Source: Volvox africanus
Lineage: Eukaryota; Chlorophyta; Chlorophyceae; Chlamydomonadales; Volvocaceae
Reading direction: 5' to 3'
Length of the DNA: 64,000 bases
Assembly: GCA_030268105.1 (NCBI GenBank)
Contig: BSDZ01000023.1
Location: 372,001 to 436,000, forward strand
This document shows positions 1-12,322 of this stretch, piece after piece (position 1 is the first letter of the stretch; the number at the start of each line of letters is the position of its first letter). A program made the translations under genes and the position numbers. The notes under the pieces are model-generated. The model had not been told where the DNA came from, made no database searches, and was given only the letters and a program-made list of their open reading frames with translations.

Positions 1-3000
1 ACGCAATTTTTAACACTCCAAATAGTGTTGTAAATAAATGACATAACATAAAGCTAGCATTAACTAGATGCCCACGCCCTACGCTTGTAAAATGTCGGGA
101 CATGTTTAAAAGGTATCCTTCCTTTAACCCGAAATATCCACCAAGCATGGCCCCCGTCAGAAGCGGGATTCCTCAAAGAAAGCCCTCACAAAACCCCACC
201 ACGAGTCGTTAGAGAAAGAGTCAGAGCCCGTCTGTAAAGCACCAAGCTCGCACACTTGGCCTGTCGGCAGGCCATCGCAAAGGTGCCCCTTCGTCAGGGG
301 CCAATATCTTGGAGACGATCACGACACATCGAATCCACGTCTGGCAGGGAGACTCGTCATCCACGACCCATAATCTCCAAATTTCTCTAAACGCGTCCTC
401 CAGGAGCCATAGCAATTGTCAAACATTGCCGCCGGCTGCCTGCCTTCCAGTACGGGGACCAATACAGCGGATACGACAGGGACGCCCAGAATGCACTCAT
501 TCAGTACCCTCACACTCATTTCCCGGCTGCTGCCCTCCCACGCGGGCGGCGCGGGAGGAAATGCCCGTGTGTTCTGCGCGGCCTTGGCTGGCAACGAACG
601 CCCCCTTATTCGGCGGGCAAGGAAATATGGGAAGACGACCAAAACCATCAACATGAAAATGGCACTGGACAGGACAGGAAAGGGGAGAACACGTTCGTTC
701 ATATGTGTATTCGTCTGCTCGGCTATCCATCCATTAACCGCCTCCGTCCATGGGAGCCGCCGACCGGCAACCCCGCCTGTCCCACCGCCGCCTCCATTGC
801 ACCGATTGAGATAGCCAAACACTGAATGGACCACAATTGGTCTGTGACACGAAAGGAGCCTCGGTTGGCTCTACACCGGCCATACAGCTCCATGGATGTG
901 CTGGAAGAACGGGCTAGGACGTCAATTCCAGCAACTCACTCTACTCACAACAAGTGTAAATTTCTGAGGCGCCAGTAGCAAATTTGGCGAGTTTAAGAAA
1001 AATATCAGGACACAGACGTGCGCCACTTGTAAAGCCGCTCAACTATATGGTCCTTTGGAGCAGTGTACGGTACAAGCCACACACCACATTAACGTTTGCA
1101 AGGGAAAAATCGGAGAACCACGCCCACACGCTCCTAACTCCGTAACGCAGCTGTGCACAAAATGACTTGAGACGCCAACACGAAGGCCGTGAACTTGGGA
1201 CTTGGTCAGACAACGTAAAATGAGCGTACGGTAGAGGTGCGCGAGCTAGGTACATGAAGCCTGGCTGGATGCGGAGGGTATCCAGGAAGTGCTGGTATCC
1301 ACCGATTCAGTTCTTCAGCGGCTGGGGTCCGTCAATGCGTGCAGCACCTCGCGGCGGTTTAAGGCATAATATATCCACAAAGGGCTCAATGAGAGCCGCC
1401 GTTTGAGGAGGGAAGAGCCCACAAGCCTGCCCGCCCGCCTGGTCACGGTTGCAGTGCTGTGCTGTTTAGCCCCGCATAGCCGCCTTTGTTTACTCTGTCA
1501 CTTGCTCTCGCTGTGATGAGGCTATCATCGCCACAGCATGCCACCAGATAACCCAAAACCGAGAACCGTCCTTGTCACCGCCATCTCCACACCGACGATG
1601 CCAACAAGACCACGATCGATGCCAAGATGCTAGCGGTATAGCCTCTGCGGCCAGGACCAAGCGGGGTTACTTGGAAGCCTCCCCGGGGAAGCAATTGAAT
1701 TCCCGATGACACCTCCTCCCCATCAGTCCGCGTGGAAGTCCTATCCTGGGGCCACGCAGCCGCGTCGCTGCACGACGTCTGGTATGACCAGTAATGGATT
1801 CTGTTGGACTTACCGTCCCCTTAGCGATGTGCCCCTGCCCCCCATAACGTCAGACAGGCCTCCGGTTATCAATCGCCTCTTGAGGCAACTGAGTCGTAAG
1901 TTCCCCGGCAGTGCAAATCCAATTCCTTTGTGAAAAGGAAACGTCCCACATTGTATTTGTCAATATACTTGAATGCACAATCTTTCCTACTATTCGCTGT
2001 TTACCCTCCGTCCTTACAACGCATACAGATAATCCGCCAAACCTGCTGCTACAGGCCCCAGGCCGGCCTCACACCTCGCCGCTACCGCTACCTGAGGCTC
2101 CAACGTGACCGAGCAGTTGCCTGTTTTAGCACCAAGGAGATCCATACCTCGTTTCGCGCGCCGTTCTCTCTTGTCTCGTCTTGCCTGCTCTTGTCTTGTG
2201 TAACCCCGAGGGCTCCCGCCCCCAATCGCCCTGCCCTGAGTCGCGACCCGGGCATGATCACGTCCTTACCCTCAAATAGACGGCCCCCGCCATTGCAGCA
2301 ATAGCTTCGGAAGTGGCCGCAGCAGTTCCCCCTCCACTGACATTAAAATGGAAGGGGACTCAAAGCCCGTGTAGCCCTTGGGCGGCAAAAACGGGATGGA
2401 CGGAAGTCCACTCCACGCCACGCCGCACCCTCCTCCATCCCACCCGGCAACGCTGTCGCGGACGGGCCAAGAGGAGGAGACGTTCATAAGCCCCTCCCCC
2501 TCCCCGCATGAGTGCATGAGCCTACAAACCCACTTTTGCCATCCTGGGCGTCGTCCTGGACGACCTTCAGTACCTATGCCCAGTGCCTACAGGAGTCCAA
2601 CCGATACCTCTCCTTCGACCCTCGCAGTGTCCCTCGTCTTCGTACGAATCCACGCCGTACCTACCACGTACACTGAAGGCAAACACGCCACAGACTGAAC
2701 CCGACGGCTCCAAACAGCTGCAGGCCGGCTGCCCCTCATCCCTCTCGCACATGCTGCACTCTCAAACCAAAGCCCCATCCCTCTTGCTCAAACCCTTCAC
2801 CGGGGACAACATGCAACCGCGGCCACAACTCGATATCCCCACAGCCTTAAGCTCCCTTCTGGATCCCGCAGTTTCAGAGTCACACCACGGAATGCAAAAC
2901 TCCCGCGCTAACCTGAAGTCATGCCATACCGTAACCTTCCTTCCCGGAGCACTGGCCTCAACCGGATACGGGCTTCTTCTCCACAAGATGCGGCGGCCAG

Positions 3001-3324
3001 TCAGGGGCTGTGCATAGTCACATATTCAGGCGAAGAAGACTCGGAAGACAATTGAGAGTGCGGGTGCCTAACACTTCTTCGATGGCTGTGACCGCTTCCA
3101 AGTTTCTGAAAGCCCCCTGACACGTCCTTCACTTTAGTCATTGCCGTCAATCGTCCCTGCACCATCACCACGCAACGAAGTAACGGAATGAAGGCGAGGA
3201 AATATACTGCCCTCCCTTGACTTCCTTGCCACATCTTAAGCCCGCCTCTCTTGCTACTACTGCTGCTGCCACGCCGTCGCTGCTCTCCGTTAGGCTTGCG
3301 AAATCAGCATTGACTTTTGCCCAC
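1..3324. other. stretch without a supported gene (may include kinase 3' UTR)
   Basis: All open frames here are short, overlap on both strands and show no family motif. The right end should include the 3' UTR of the minus-strand kinase that ends at 3325. The nearest TGTAA motif on the minus strand lies about 1.3 kb away (plus-strand TTACA near 2014), so the transcript end is not fixed. An exon of an unrecognised gene cannot be excluded. Confidence 0.5.
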
Positions 3325-6300
3325 CTAGACCACTGCCCCTGCGGGCATCGGCACTGCCACCGGTCGCAGGTGCTGCATCGGAAGCGGCTGTGGTTGCGGT
3401 TGCAGCGGCGGCACACTCGGGTCCAGCGTCTGCTGCGGCGGGGACGGCAGCGGTGGGGGGAGCGGCATCACCGCCATGTGCACTCCTCCGAACACCGGCC
3501 CTCGCCGCGGCGTGCTGTTCGCAGACGCGATCTCTGAGCCCGCTCCTGTTGCTCCCGCTGCTGCAGCAGCCTGCGCTTGCTGCAACATCACTCCAAGCTG
3601 CACTTCAATCTGCGTGAAGGAGGGCCGCTGCTCGGGTACAGCGGCCCAGCAGGCGCGTACCAGCTCCGTCATGTAGGGGGGCGTGTCCCGGGGCATATCC
3701 GGGCGCAAGCCGTGATTCACGACGCCCACTGCCGCCTGGACAGCCGTCATGCCCTGCGCACATCCGGTAGCGGCCGCGGTAGTAGCTTAGCCGCGGGCGG
3801 TTTATAAGCTAAGGAAATATAGCCCTACAACGCGATGTCACAATCATCTCAATCTGCTGGCTTCAAGACATTCAAAGGCTATGTAGGACTTGTGAGCCAT
3901 GGAATTCAACGGCTTGGGCGCACCAATCGGTGTGTCAGGAGGGCCCCAGCGCCAGCGCTTGTCAAGGGGTCCCTTACCCTTTCATTCCGCTCCTCATTCC
4001 CGCCCCCTCCCCCCAACCGAATCCGCTGTCCGCTAGCAAGCGGACGCTTCTTCCTTCCCACTTTCCCTTGAGGTCGTGCCCCCAGGAAAGGCGCATCGCA
4101 GCAGGTAAGAACTCACCTCATACGGCAATCTCCTAGCCATGCACTCCCACAGCACGATACCAAAGCTGCGGAGACGGGCACAGCGTTGAAACGGAGGGCT
4201 AAGAGAGTCAGAGTCGTATTCCCCAGCATTCGCAGGTATAGGCCTCGCGAAGTTGCCATGTCACGCGTGATTCCCCTGTATCCTGATTTTCTAAATGCCG
4301 TTTCCCCTTCACGATGGGTATCACATTCTATTTCTTGGTTTGCGGTGGTGGTCATCTTTAAAGTTGGAAGACATGCTTTCCATTCCAATCTGGCAGGCAG
4401 CAATCCGATCCACCACCACTCTCGCCTTTTCCTCCAGGTAGCGCCATCTTCGTCAGGCTTCGTGACTTCTCCTCACCGGGCGGGCCTGCCGTCCGGCCTT
4501 TGGCCTGTCTCAATCGTTTCCTATTTAAGGTTGGGTCTACACCTGCCACCATCGAGCCTCTAGTATCTTATATGTTGACGCAAGGCACATTCATGTGCGT
4601 CCTCACCTGTACACGTCAGCTTTTTCGCTGTACCTCTGATGCGCCAGGACCTCCGGTGCTGCCCACTGGTAAGTCCCCAGACCACCCGTCAGGGCCTGCC
4701 CCAGGACAAGGAAGAAGGGAGGAGACAGCGCCCAGCAGCCGCCCGTCAGAACGAAGATAAACCGAGGAAAGATGTCACTGGGGAAAGGAGGAAAGGAGTT
4801 TTGCCCCTCTCTGGGGCCCCTCCATCGCTTCTGGCCTGCCTTGCGTCCCCGTCTCTCCATCCCTGAAACCCTCCCACTCCTTATCCAAGCCACATGTGCC
4901 CCAGCGCCCTGGCTTCCACCCTCCGCGCAAAAGGGCACCTGTCGCTGGATTCCTCACCCATAGCACCCGCATGCACCACCACCAACTGCAGGTCCAACAC
5001 GCACCTGCCGATTACCATTATAGATCTTTGCCAGCCCAAAGTCTGCGATCTTGGCGTTGCCGCTATTGTCCAGCAAGATATTGGCGGACTTCAGGTCCCG
5101 GTGCAAGATCGAGTGGCGGTGTAACCAGGCCATGCCTTGCGCCACGCCTAGGCAGATGGCCAACAGCTGGGTCCAGGGAGGGGGTCCACCGCCGGGCCGT
5201 GTGCTGTGCAGCAGCTGATACAGGGAGCCCGCGGCGCAGTAGTCCGTCACCAGCGCCAGATGAGGGGGCTCCGTACACGCCGCAATCAGCTGCAGCACGT
5301 CTGTGCTCAGACAAGGTACACAGTGAACGCAGGCAACGAAGAATGGGAGTGAGGGCTGTCAGGAATTGTGGGAGTGTTGTTTAGGTAGGCAGCTCGTGTA
5401 CTTGTCGGTAATCCAAATCAGCCACTCCAAATCGCCTGTGTCCAAATCACCCACTCCATATGTGTGTTTTAAATGTAAGGGGCATTTAAAACACACATAT
5501 GGAGATATCCCTCGGAGATTCCATTTCTGATCCTTACCGATTGCGAGCATCCACCCAGGGTCAAAGTATGTACGCCGGCGGCCACCGCCTTTCTCCCTGG
5601 CCTCTCCCTCCACCAGTCCTCTTTCAAGAAGATGCACCCGAGGACGTTCCCCATGCATTCAACGACGTTGACTCTGCCTGTCCAGTCCTTCACAGCCTGA
5701 ATACCCGGATAAAACATATTACCAATCCCCAGGCATTCCCATCGCGTGAAGTCTCTGTTACCCCTTCTTCCCATCCTCTTCTCTTGTGCAGCACTCACTC
5801 TTGTGGGGGGGCAGGGCGCTCATGGCGGCCACTTCCCGGCCGAACTCCCGCACCAAGTGCTCCATATCTGCACCCACTGCTGCGTTGGGATGAGCCAGTT
5901 TGATGGCCACTCGATGGCCCTGCCAGTAGCCATAGTACACCTGCCCGGGGTTAGCGGCGCATGTGAAAGGACGAGAAAGGGTTAGCCATTGAATTGTGGT
6001 ACACAAGGATGTCCCTATACCCAAAGCTCCCGGTCCCCCAACCCCGTGTGTCCTTATAACCGAATCACTTGTTTCCTGACCCCCAGCCCTGCCGTGGTGC
6101 TTTTCATCATCCACAACGCAACCTTTTCTGGGATTGACACTCATTACGCTGCCGCGGGCCACCAGGCGGATCAGCACAGATTTTGTTCCGTTTCAGGGAT
6201 GGCAGCTAGGTCGCCCTCCCCACATGAACCTGCATCTCCCATTCCCGGTGTAAAATAGTGCCCTGCCGCCCACGTATGTACGCACTCTGCCGAAGCCACC

Positions 6301-7122
6301 TTCGCCAATCTGCTGCACAAACCGCAGATCCTCGAAGCGTGCTATTGGCGGGCCCCGTGAAGATACAGTCCGCGTGGAGACGTCCGCCCGACAGGGTTCC
6401 GCTTGAGGCGGGTAGGAGTCGTGCCGGAAGAGGGGCGGCCCATACAGACCGCCATGTGCGCCGCTAGGGCGCCGGGCGCCACCAATGCCGCCGGCGGGAG
6501 CAGCTGGGCCTGGGGTCCCCCCTGCTGCAACTGGGGCTCCTGCCTGGAGCTGCTTCTGTGGATCGTTTGCCCCGAGTGCCCGCAGCTCCGCCGTAGCGTC
6601 CGCCCCCTGGTCGGGAGACGAGATGGCGTAGTCAGACAGGCGAAGGCCGTTGGGTAATGCGTTGGCCGGGCCGGGGCCTGCCGCGGCCGTGCCCGTGGGC
6701 GACGACTCAATTGGTCCGCCGCCCGTGGAGGTTCGATGCTGCCAGGCCTGAGGCCCGGCCGCAGTTGGGCCGGCAGGGGTATCGCCTGGTACTTGCTGCA
6801 ATGGTTGCGGACCTGCACCTGGATCCACCTCTAAGAAGATGCTGGTACCTTCGCCGTTTTGCTGGTCCGACGGAACAGCAAGCGGGTGGAACGCTCCCGC
6901 AGCATTCTGAGAGCCGCCTGCTGAAACACTGCGGCGAGGCCTGAAACCCAAAGGGTGCTGCTCGGCGTGCCCGAAATCGATGTAGTCCTCGTCATCGTCG
7001 TCGTCAGGAAGCTGCGGCCGCGGTGGCGCTTCCAAATCTTGCAGAGGTCGCCTTGCTGGCTTGTAATGTGTGGGAAGTGGAGAGGTTTGAGGTTCAAGGA
7101 GGCTCAGAACCGAACGCCACAT
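3325..7122 (-). CDS. TKL/Raf-like protein kinase
   Basis: Predicted serine/threonine kinase of the tyrosine-kinase-like (Raf/MAPKKK-like) group, 613 aa. Exons in transcription order: 7122-6286, 5940-5799, 5300-5005, 4695-4607, 4165-4117, 3753-3325; all phases close (279 codons, +1, 0, +2, 0, stop). Residues 1-265 are low-complexity and rich in Pro, Ala and Gly, with an acidic DDDDDE patch. The kinase domain follows: glycine loop GEGGFGR (about 273-279), VAIK with Lys293, catalytic loop HRDLKSAN with Asp395, DFG at 413-415, GTYQWAAPE ending at Glu440, [11 protein letters not shown], and the closing Arg near 514 in RPSF. All core catalytic residues are present and it is an RD kinase. The activation segment TGGLGTYQW is typical of plant Raf-like kinases. 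The tail is Gln- and Pro-rich. The ATG at 7122 has an in-frame stop about 50 bases upstream. Substrate unknown; FKB18 starts divergently about 1.1 kb away. Confidence 0.9.
5412..5502. repeat. perfect 20-bp inverted repeat preceded by a direct repeat, in a kinase intron
   Basis: Within intron 2 of the kinase, 5456-5475 and 5483-5502 are exact reverse complements (arms of 20 bp, AT-rich, beginning CCATATGTGTG) around a 7-base loop, TAAGGGG. Just before it, a 17-bp motif (CCAAATCAGCCACTCCA) occurs at 5412-5428 and again with one change at 5442-5458. It could be a MITE remnant or a small hairpin in the pre-mRNA. Confidence 0.85.
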
Positions 7123-8472
7123 TTGCGGCCCAGTAAGCCAACACCTCGCAGCGCCTGCAGCGTAACTGAATTACTGGGTAATTTCCTTTAAGGGCCACAC
7201 AGGCGTCCAAGCACCCATGTGGCCCGGAAGCTGCTTTTGGTCGGTGCCCGACTACCTAGTGGCAACTACTCTGCTTTGAATAGCAGACGGTTTGTTAGGA
7301 GTTCTAAGAGTGTTGCTAAAATCCATTCTGAGCTCGTGTTCATACGCTAGCCCAGTTCTGCTCTTTGTCGCGTCCAGCTGGTCAGAGTCCGTTTGTAGCT
7401 CGTAGAGTCCGCTTTGGTAACTAAGGATGACATTAGGGAAAAGGCATTCACTATGAATGAAATTTATTCCTTTTGCGAAGGGATTGACAGGAACTTTTGC
7501 ACCTAAGTGTTCTATAGCGAGTTTAGGAGGTTTCTCGCATCTGGCGCGGCTCATCACGACGCACCCTTTTGTACAGCTTATAACCGGTAAGCCTAGCGCC
7601 TTCCTTCAGTGCTGTTACTACTTTTGCTAATTAGAAGGCGACCGATAGCGACCCAGTGATAGTCACGACCATCAATAAGGCTCCGTCGCAACCCCGTTCA
7701 GTTGCCATCCCGATCACATGCATCCAGCGCTTGCTAATTGCTCTCGTCGTCCTCTTCCTTTCGGAAGCGCGCATGATCATGCCCATGGCAGCATGCGCGA
7801 TAGGGCCTGGCGTCCATCACGGGCGTCCAAAGCCCTGGTTAGACTGAAGCCTCAGGCTTTACAGTCTTCACAAGGTAACGGTCCGGCTACGGACAGCTTT
7901 AAAGTCCAGCAACCTAGCAGGTGCGTTCAGCTTTTCTTTTATGGCGCCCTGTGGCCCTTTCCCGTCACGCTTCTCCGTTGCTGCCACCCAACTCAGCGTT
8001 GTTACGAACTGGACTACCATTCCGTCCCCCGGTCCAAATTTGTAATACCCCTCACACATGTGATTAAACGCCCATGCCACGTGCTTTCAAAGGACATCAC
8101 AACGAGCTTTGCAGCGTGTATCTCTCCTCTAGGTTATCCTAGCCAAATGCGGAGAGCGCCTGCGTGATTTTGTCGTTCCTAACAGACCCAAGGCCGTGCG
8201 CATCAGGTCCATAACTGTCCACTTGGACGCGCTGATGCGCATTTCATCTCGCCACGCCCGAAGCCTTCCACTGCGCAACCTATCTTCCTCGTCCGGCCAT
8301 GGAGTCCTTCCCAACTCATTTCTCATGGAACACCACATCTGATGATCGAAATAGCAACTACGTTCACCGGAACCCGATCACCATATAACACGCTCCAGTT
8401 GGAGGTGCTTGCAGGTCCACTTTACGCAAAGTCAGCATGCCTACCTTCCTGGTTTTTCCTGCTGCTGTGCAG
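7123..8472. other. intergenic region between divergent kinase and FKB18 genes
   Basis: This should hold the kinase promoter and 5' UTR (minus) and the promoter, 5' UTR and first exon(s) of FKB18 (plus). A plausible plastid transit-peptide start is the ATG at 8235 (MRISSRHARSLPLRNLSSSS), Ser/Arg-rich with no acidic residue. Its only phase-compatible donor is weak (TC|GTCCGG near 8290). No other coding signal was seen. Confidence 0.4.
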
Positions 8473-10660
8473 ACGCGTGCTTATGGCTGGCGCCGCAGTG
8501 CTATTACTGCCGGTGGCCTCTGCAGCGATGCTGATGGGGCACCCTGCGCACGCAGCCGAGGGTGTAATCGCCAAATACGAGCCCATGGATGCCCTCAAGG
8601 TGTGGACTTGGGTTTTCTTTAGCCTCCTCCTCCATAGCTGCCAGGACCTGTACATACAGTAAGCTTGTACATTCCGGCCTTTTGTATGACCGTATTTTGA
8701 AAACGCATGTCTCCTACTGCGCTACCGTGTGTATTGGTCTCCGCCCGCGCGCGTGTGTAGGGCAAGGACTACGGCAAGCCTCGCATGACGTACAAAGACT
8801 ACACAATGACCCCTAGTGGGCTTCAATTCCAGGTAGGTGGCCATCACCGTTCATCAAGTTGCACTGTCCAATCAACTTTCGGTGTCCCTGCACCGGCAGC
8901 TCTCCGCCCCCAATGCCCCCTGACTCCCACAATAACCCCTGACGTCCCTCGACCTCTCCTGATGTCCCCGCCCTTCCCTGCCGTTCTCGAATTTCCCTTG
9001 CATGCCCTGTTAACCCTTCGGGTGTCGTTCTTCCTCCCCTATCCCCACTCCTTGATTTCCATTGATTCCCTTCTCCTCTTCTTCCCTCGAAGTTTTCACG
9101 ATGGGAAAGGGAAGTCGAGGTCACACCGTTCCCTTCCGTGCCCTGCGCACGCATTTGCAGGACCTGAAAGTGGGCGAAGGAGCGGCACCGCAACCTGGAG
9201 ACACGGTCATCGTGGACTGGGATGGTGGGTGGCAGAAAAGCCGGCTGACGGGGCGGAGCTGAGGAGGGGGGGTGCTGAGGGGGATCTAACTTCGCCTGGC
9301 GAGTTGGGAGATGGGTGTAAGGCAGGTAGCAAAACCATTCGGATGGGGCCACAATAGATAAGCTCGTGGGTATGGAAGAAGGGGCTTTGCCTTTGCTGAA
9401 TCATCTGGCCGCAGCTAGCTAAGGGTGCGTGCCAGGTCACTAAGATCATCGCAGGCATGCGCAGCTTCATACCTTCATAGTGACCAACGGCTGCATCCCC
9501 GCAGGCTACACGATTGGGTATTATGGTCGACCGTTTGAGGCACGGAACAAGGTAAGGCGTATGGTGGCGGCCTTAGGACCTTTCGGTTTACTGAGGCGTA
9601 AGTGAGCCCCGGCTTGCTTGGCGCTTTAAACGAAAACGTAAGATGTATGGAAACGACGCGGTGTTTATGGCATTCGGTGGTGAAACGCGTCGATGCATCA
9701 ATGTTTGCCACCTGGGTATGCAAAGTGGCGGTACCCAGAGTACGAGGAGGGGGCTAGCACTCGTACAGCATTCACTGCCTTCGTACAGCGCTTAGGGTGC
9801 GACTCCAGCCCCTGAATGCATTATCCACTTAAGCTGTTTGTAGCCTCCGCATGGTGCATCGCTTCCTTCCCTTTCCCCTCTCTATTGTTGCCACTTTTTG
9901 GGCCTATGATTGTCACACTTAGGCCTCATCACTGCCACGTTTCGGCATATCGCTTTTGGATGTCCGCTTTCACACACGCTGCCGTACGGCCTCCGTCCTC
10001 TCTCCTAACTCCAGCCCAAGGGCAGTTCCTTCTCCGGCGAGAACAAGGACTTCTTCCGGTTCGTTTTGGGGGAAGGCAAGGTAATACCCGCCTTCGAGGA
10101 GGCTGTGGCATCCATGAAGGTGAGGGGAGATAGGCAGGACAACGTACCCGGTCACACGAGCTCACGGGTGCTATCCACTGAACCAAATGGGATGCAGGGG
10201 ACCCGGTGCCGCCTACCCTGCGCGCTGATTTATACAACGGGTTGCTACCTAATGTGACAAGGAATCAACCAACCAGGCCCTGTGGACCTCCACGCCACCC
10301 CCCCTTTTTCTGAAGTTCCCTGTTAGGGTATCGCTGTACGTATTATTTTGTATAATATTTTGTAAGTTCTGAACACAGAACGACACCTGCACACAGACAT
10401 ACACGCACGAGTAACTTAGTGAGCCATCACCAACATCCAATCCCCATTCCGCCAACACACACATACAGGCCGGTGGCATCCGGCGCATCATCGTGCCTGT
10501 GGAGCTGGGATACCCGGAAAACGACTGGCGTAAGCTGGGGCCCAAACCTTCCACCTTTGCGGGCGATCGTGCGCTGGACTTCGTGTTGGCCAATAAGGGA
10601 ATGATCGACAAGACGTTACTGTTCGATGTGGAGTTGGTGCGCGTGGTGGCCAGCAAATAG
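8473..10660 (+). CDS. FKB18: FKBP18-type peptidyl-prolyl cis-trans isomerase, thylakoid lumen (5' partial)
   Basis: FK506-binding-protein isomerase matching the plant and algal FKBP18 family of the thylakoid lumen. Exons: 8473-8599, 8761-8832, 9161-9224, 9505-9551, 10015-10119, 10469-10660 (TAG); phases agree throughout, including a 47-bp exon. The first supported exon starts mid-codon with an Arg, a 19-residue hydrophobic stretch (VLMAGAAVLLLPVASAAML) and a lumen-type processing site, GHPAHA|AEG. Family landmarks: TPSGLQ, DLKVGEGA, VIVDWDGYTIGYYGRPFEAR, FFRFVLGEGKVIPAFEEAV, GGIRRIIVPVELGYP, RALDFVL, IDKTLLFDVELV. FKBP18 members depart from canonical FKBP12 active-site residues, so catalytic strength is uncertain. 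The upstream exon encoding the stroma-targeting part is unresolved. The gene converges on Cactin, 1.7 kb downstream. Confidence 0.93.
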
Positions 10661-12322
10661 TGTAGCGCAGCTCATGAATGTTGGGGGTTGTTTCAGGTGG
10701 AAGTAAGTAGGCATAAGTAAAAAAGGCGGGGAGAAGGGCACGGGAAGCGAGGTTAAGGTAACAAGAAAGAGGACTGTCACACGGGTTTTGTCGCGTCCTC
10801 TTGCTCGCCAGGGTTTATGACGGTTATGGGAGTAGTTTGGCAGTGATGCGATAATGGTGTGGTGTGAAGCGGATATAAAGAGTCCAGCGGTGCCTTGCGC
10901 TTTGAGTATTTAAAGCTCGCAATTTTGGGCTGGATTGTTCTGATGTTATAGGCAAGTTCGTGCATGTTCGTGCGACAGCAGTTGGAGGGTTTAGGTGTAC
11001 GAACGTCCTGGATGGAGCTGCTGTCCGACGGGGTCTTATGCACCATCTCCCCAAACGGAAAGTACGGCCAACATGCCGGCACCCTTCTACGGATTTGGCC
11101 TAATTTATATACTGTTGTTAATGCCAGAGCCAATCCATGGTTGACAATTTCGAACGAATAGTTCCTCGTTAGTACCTCATCATTGTGGGCGTGGCGTGTG
11201 GGCAAGGTTTATATGATGGTTGGCATGGAATTGCAGCACCTTGCTTAAATATTAACTTTTTGGGTAGACTTTATGTTGCTCTTGCTTTTCTACGGTGCGG
11301 CTTCTTCCCATGCCTGACAACCAAAACCGTCCAAGCACACATTTGTTGGTCAGTACCTTGAGCGCAACATAAGAAATGCCCAATTACCCGGTCGCTGGTG
11401 TCATTGCACGATTGCTTTCAGCGACTGTTATGATACATGAATAACGCATAATGTTTAATAAGTCCAACTTTGAAGCACAATGTCCCACCAACAGTTATGA
11501 ACCAGCAAAATTCCGTCGTTACACACACTGCCATGTTGGCTCTTCGGCTATGGACCCTGCCGAGGTAGCCCAACACACACATCCCGTGTCCCGCACAGCC
11601 ACCCGGCCATGTACCGTAATGTTTCGGTTCATGAGGTAGGGGAAAATACCGTCCGGGAACAGTGATCGGCATATCGACACGTACGATGCACATGTGTTCG
11701 GCAATGGACAATTAATGAGCCCTCAACAAACGACTCCCTACCTACTGTCACGTCTCGGATATCACCACCATCGGGGCGCCCTCCTCTTCGCTTCACACGG
11801 CTGCTGGAGAGTACATACATGCGGCGCAGGGCACTCTCGCAGACATCATTGAGGGCGAATGGGGTGATGCGTGATGGGTAAGGTGGTAGGACCCCATTCA
11901 GGGGAGGATTGTGCTTCGTTGTCTCCCCCAAGGGCAAGGGTGCCCGGCCAGTGCCAAGCCTGGCGAGATATGTATCATTCACGCGGGCATGGAAGAGACA
12001 TCGAGTCCCGTGATCTGCACACCGTGAATGTATGTATAAATGTATGGATGGCGAGGTTCCATCCATCATCATGCTGCTTGACTTGAGCCCCGAAGGAGAA
12101 CTCAGTCTTTGGGCGTTCGTTGCGCCGTCCTGCACACCCGGCAACGTAATGCCGCCAAAACGGGCATCGCTTTAAACAGAAACACACAACAGCCGATGCC
12201 TCGGCGTCGTTTGCCACTCCGGAAGCCCTGTATTTGTTCCTTGTGCAGCATAGCCTTCCGAACTTGCAGAAGATTGGGGTCTTACTTGTCTTAGGTATGT
12301 AGCCACTGCACGGTTGCCTGTG
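10661..12322. other. convergent 3' regions of FKB18 and Cactin
   Basis: No coding signal was recognised. The stretch lies between the stop codons of two convergent genes and should contain both 3' UTRs. Short open frames occur on both strands without motif support. Confidence 0.5.
11519..11523 (-). terminator. candidate TGTAA polyadenylation signal for Cactin
   Basis: Plus-strand TTACA reads TGTAA on the minus strand, about 800 bases past the Cactin stop. It is the first exact copy downstream of that stop. TGTAA is the usual polyadenylation motif in volvocalean algae, and a 3' UTR of this size would be normal there. Confidence 0.35.

Noticed and set aside
319..834. 171-codon minus-strand frame near the left edge
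   Set aside because: Gly-run and mixed composition, overlapping frames on the other strand, no motif and no splice partner.
3325..3750. A separate small gene starting MTAVQAAVG
   Set aside because: It is the last exon of the kinase: the acceptor GCGCAG|GGC at 3753 and kinase subdomains X-XI place it in frame with the upstream exons.
6342..6818. Arg/Pro-rich minus-strand frame in the kinase N-terminal exon
   Set aside because: Alternative frame of the low-complexity first exon; only the frame ending in the glycine loop connects to the kinase domain.
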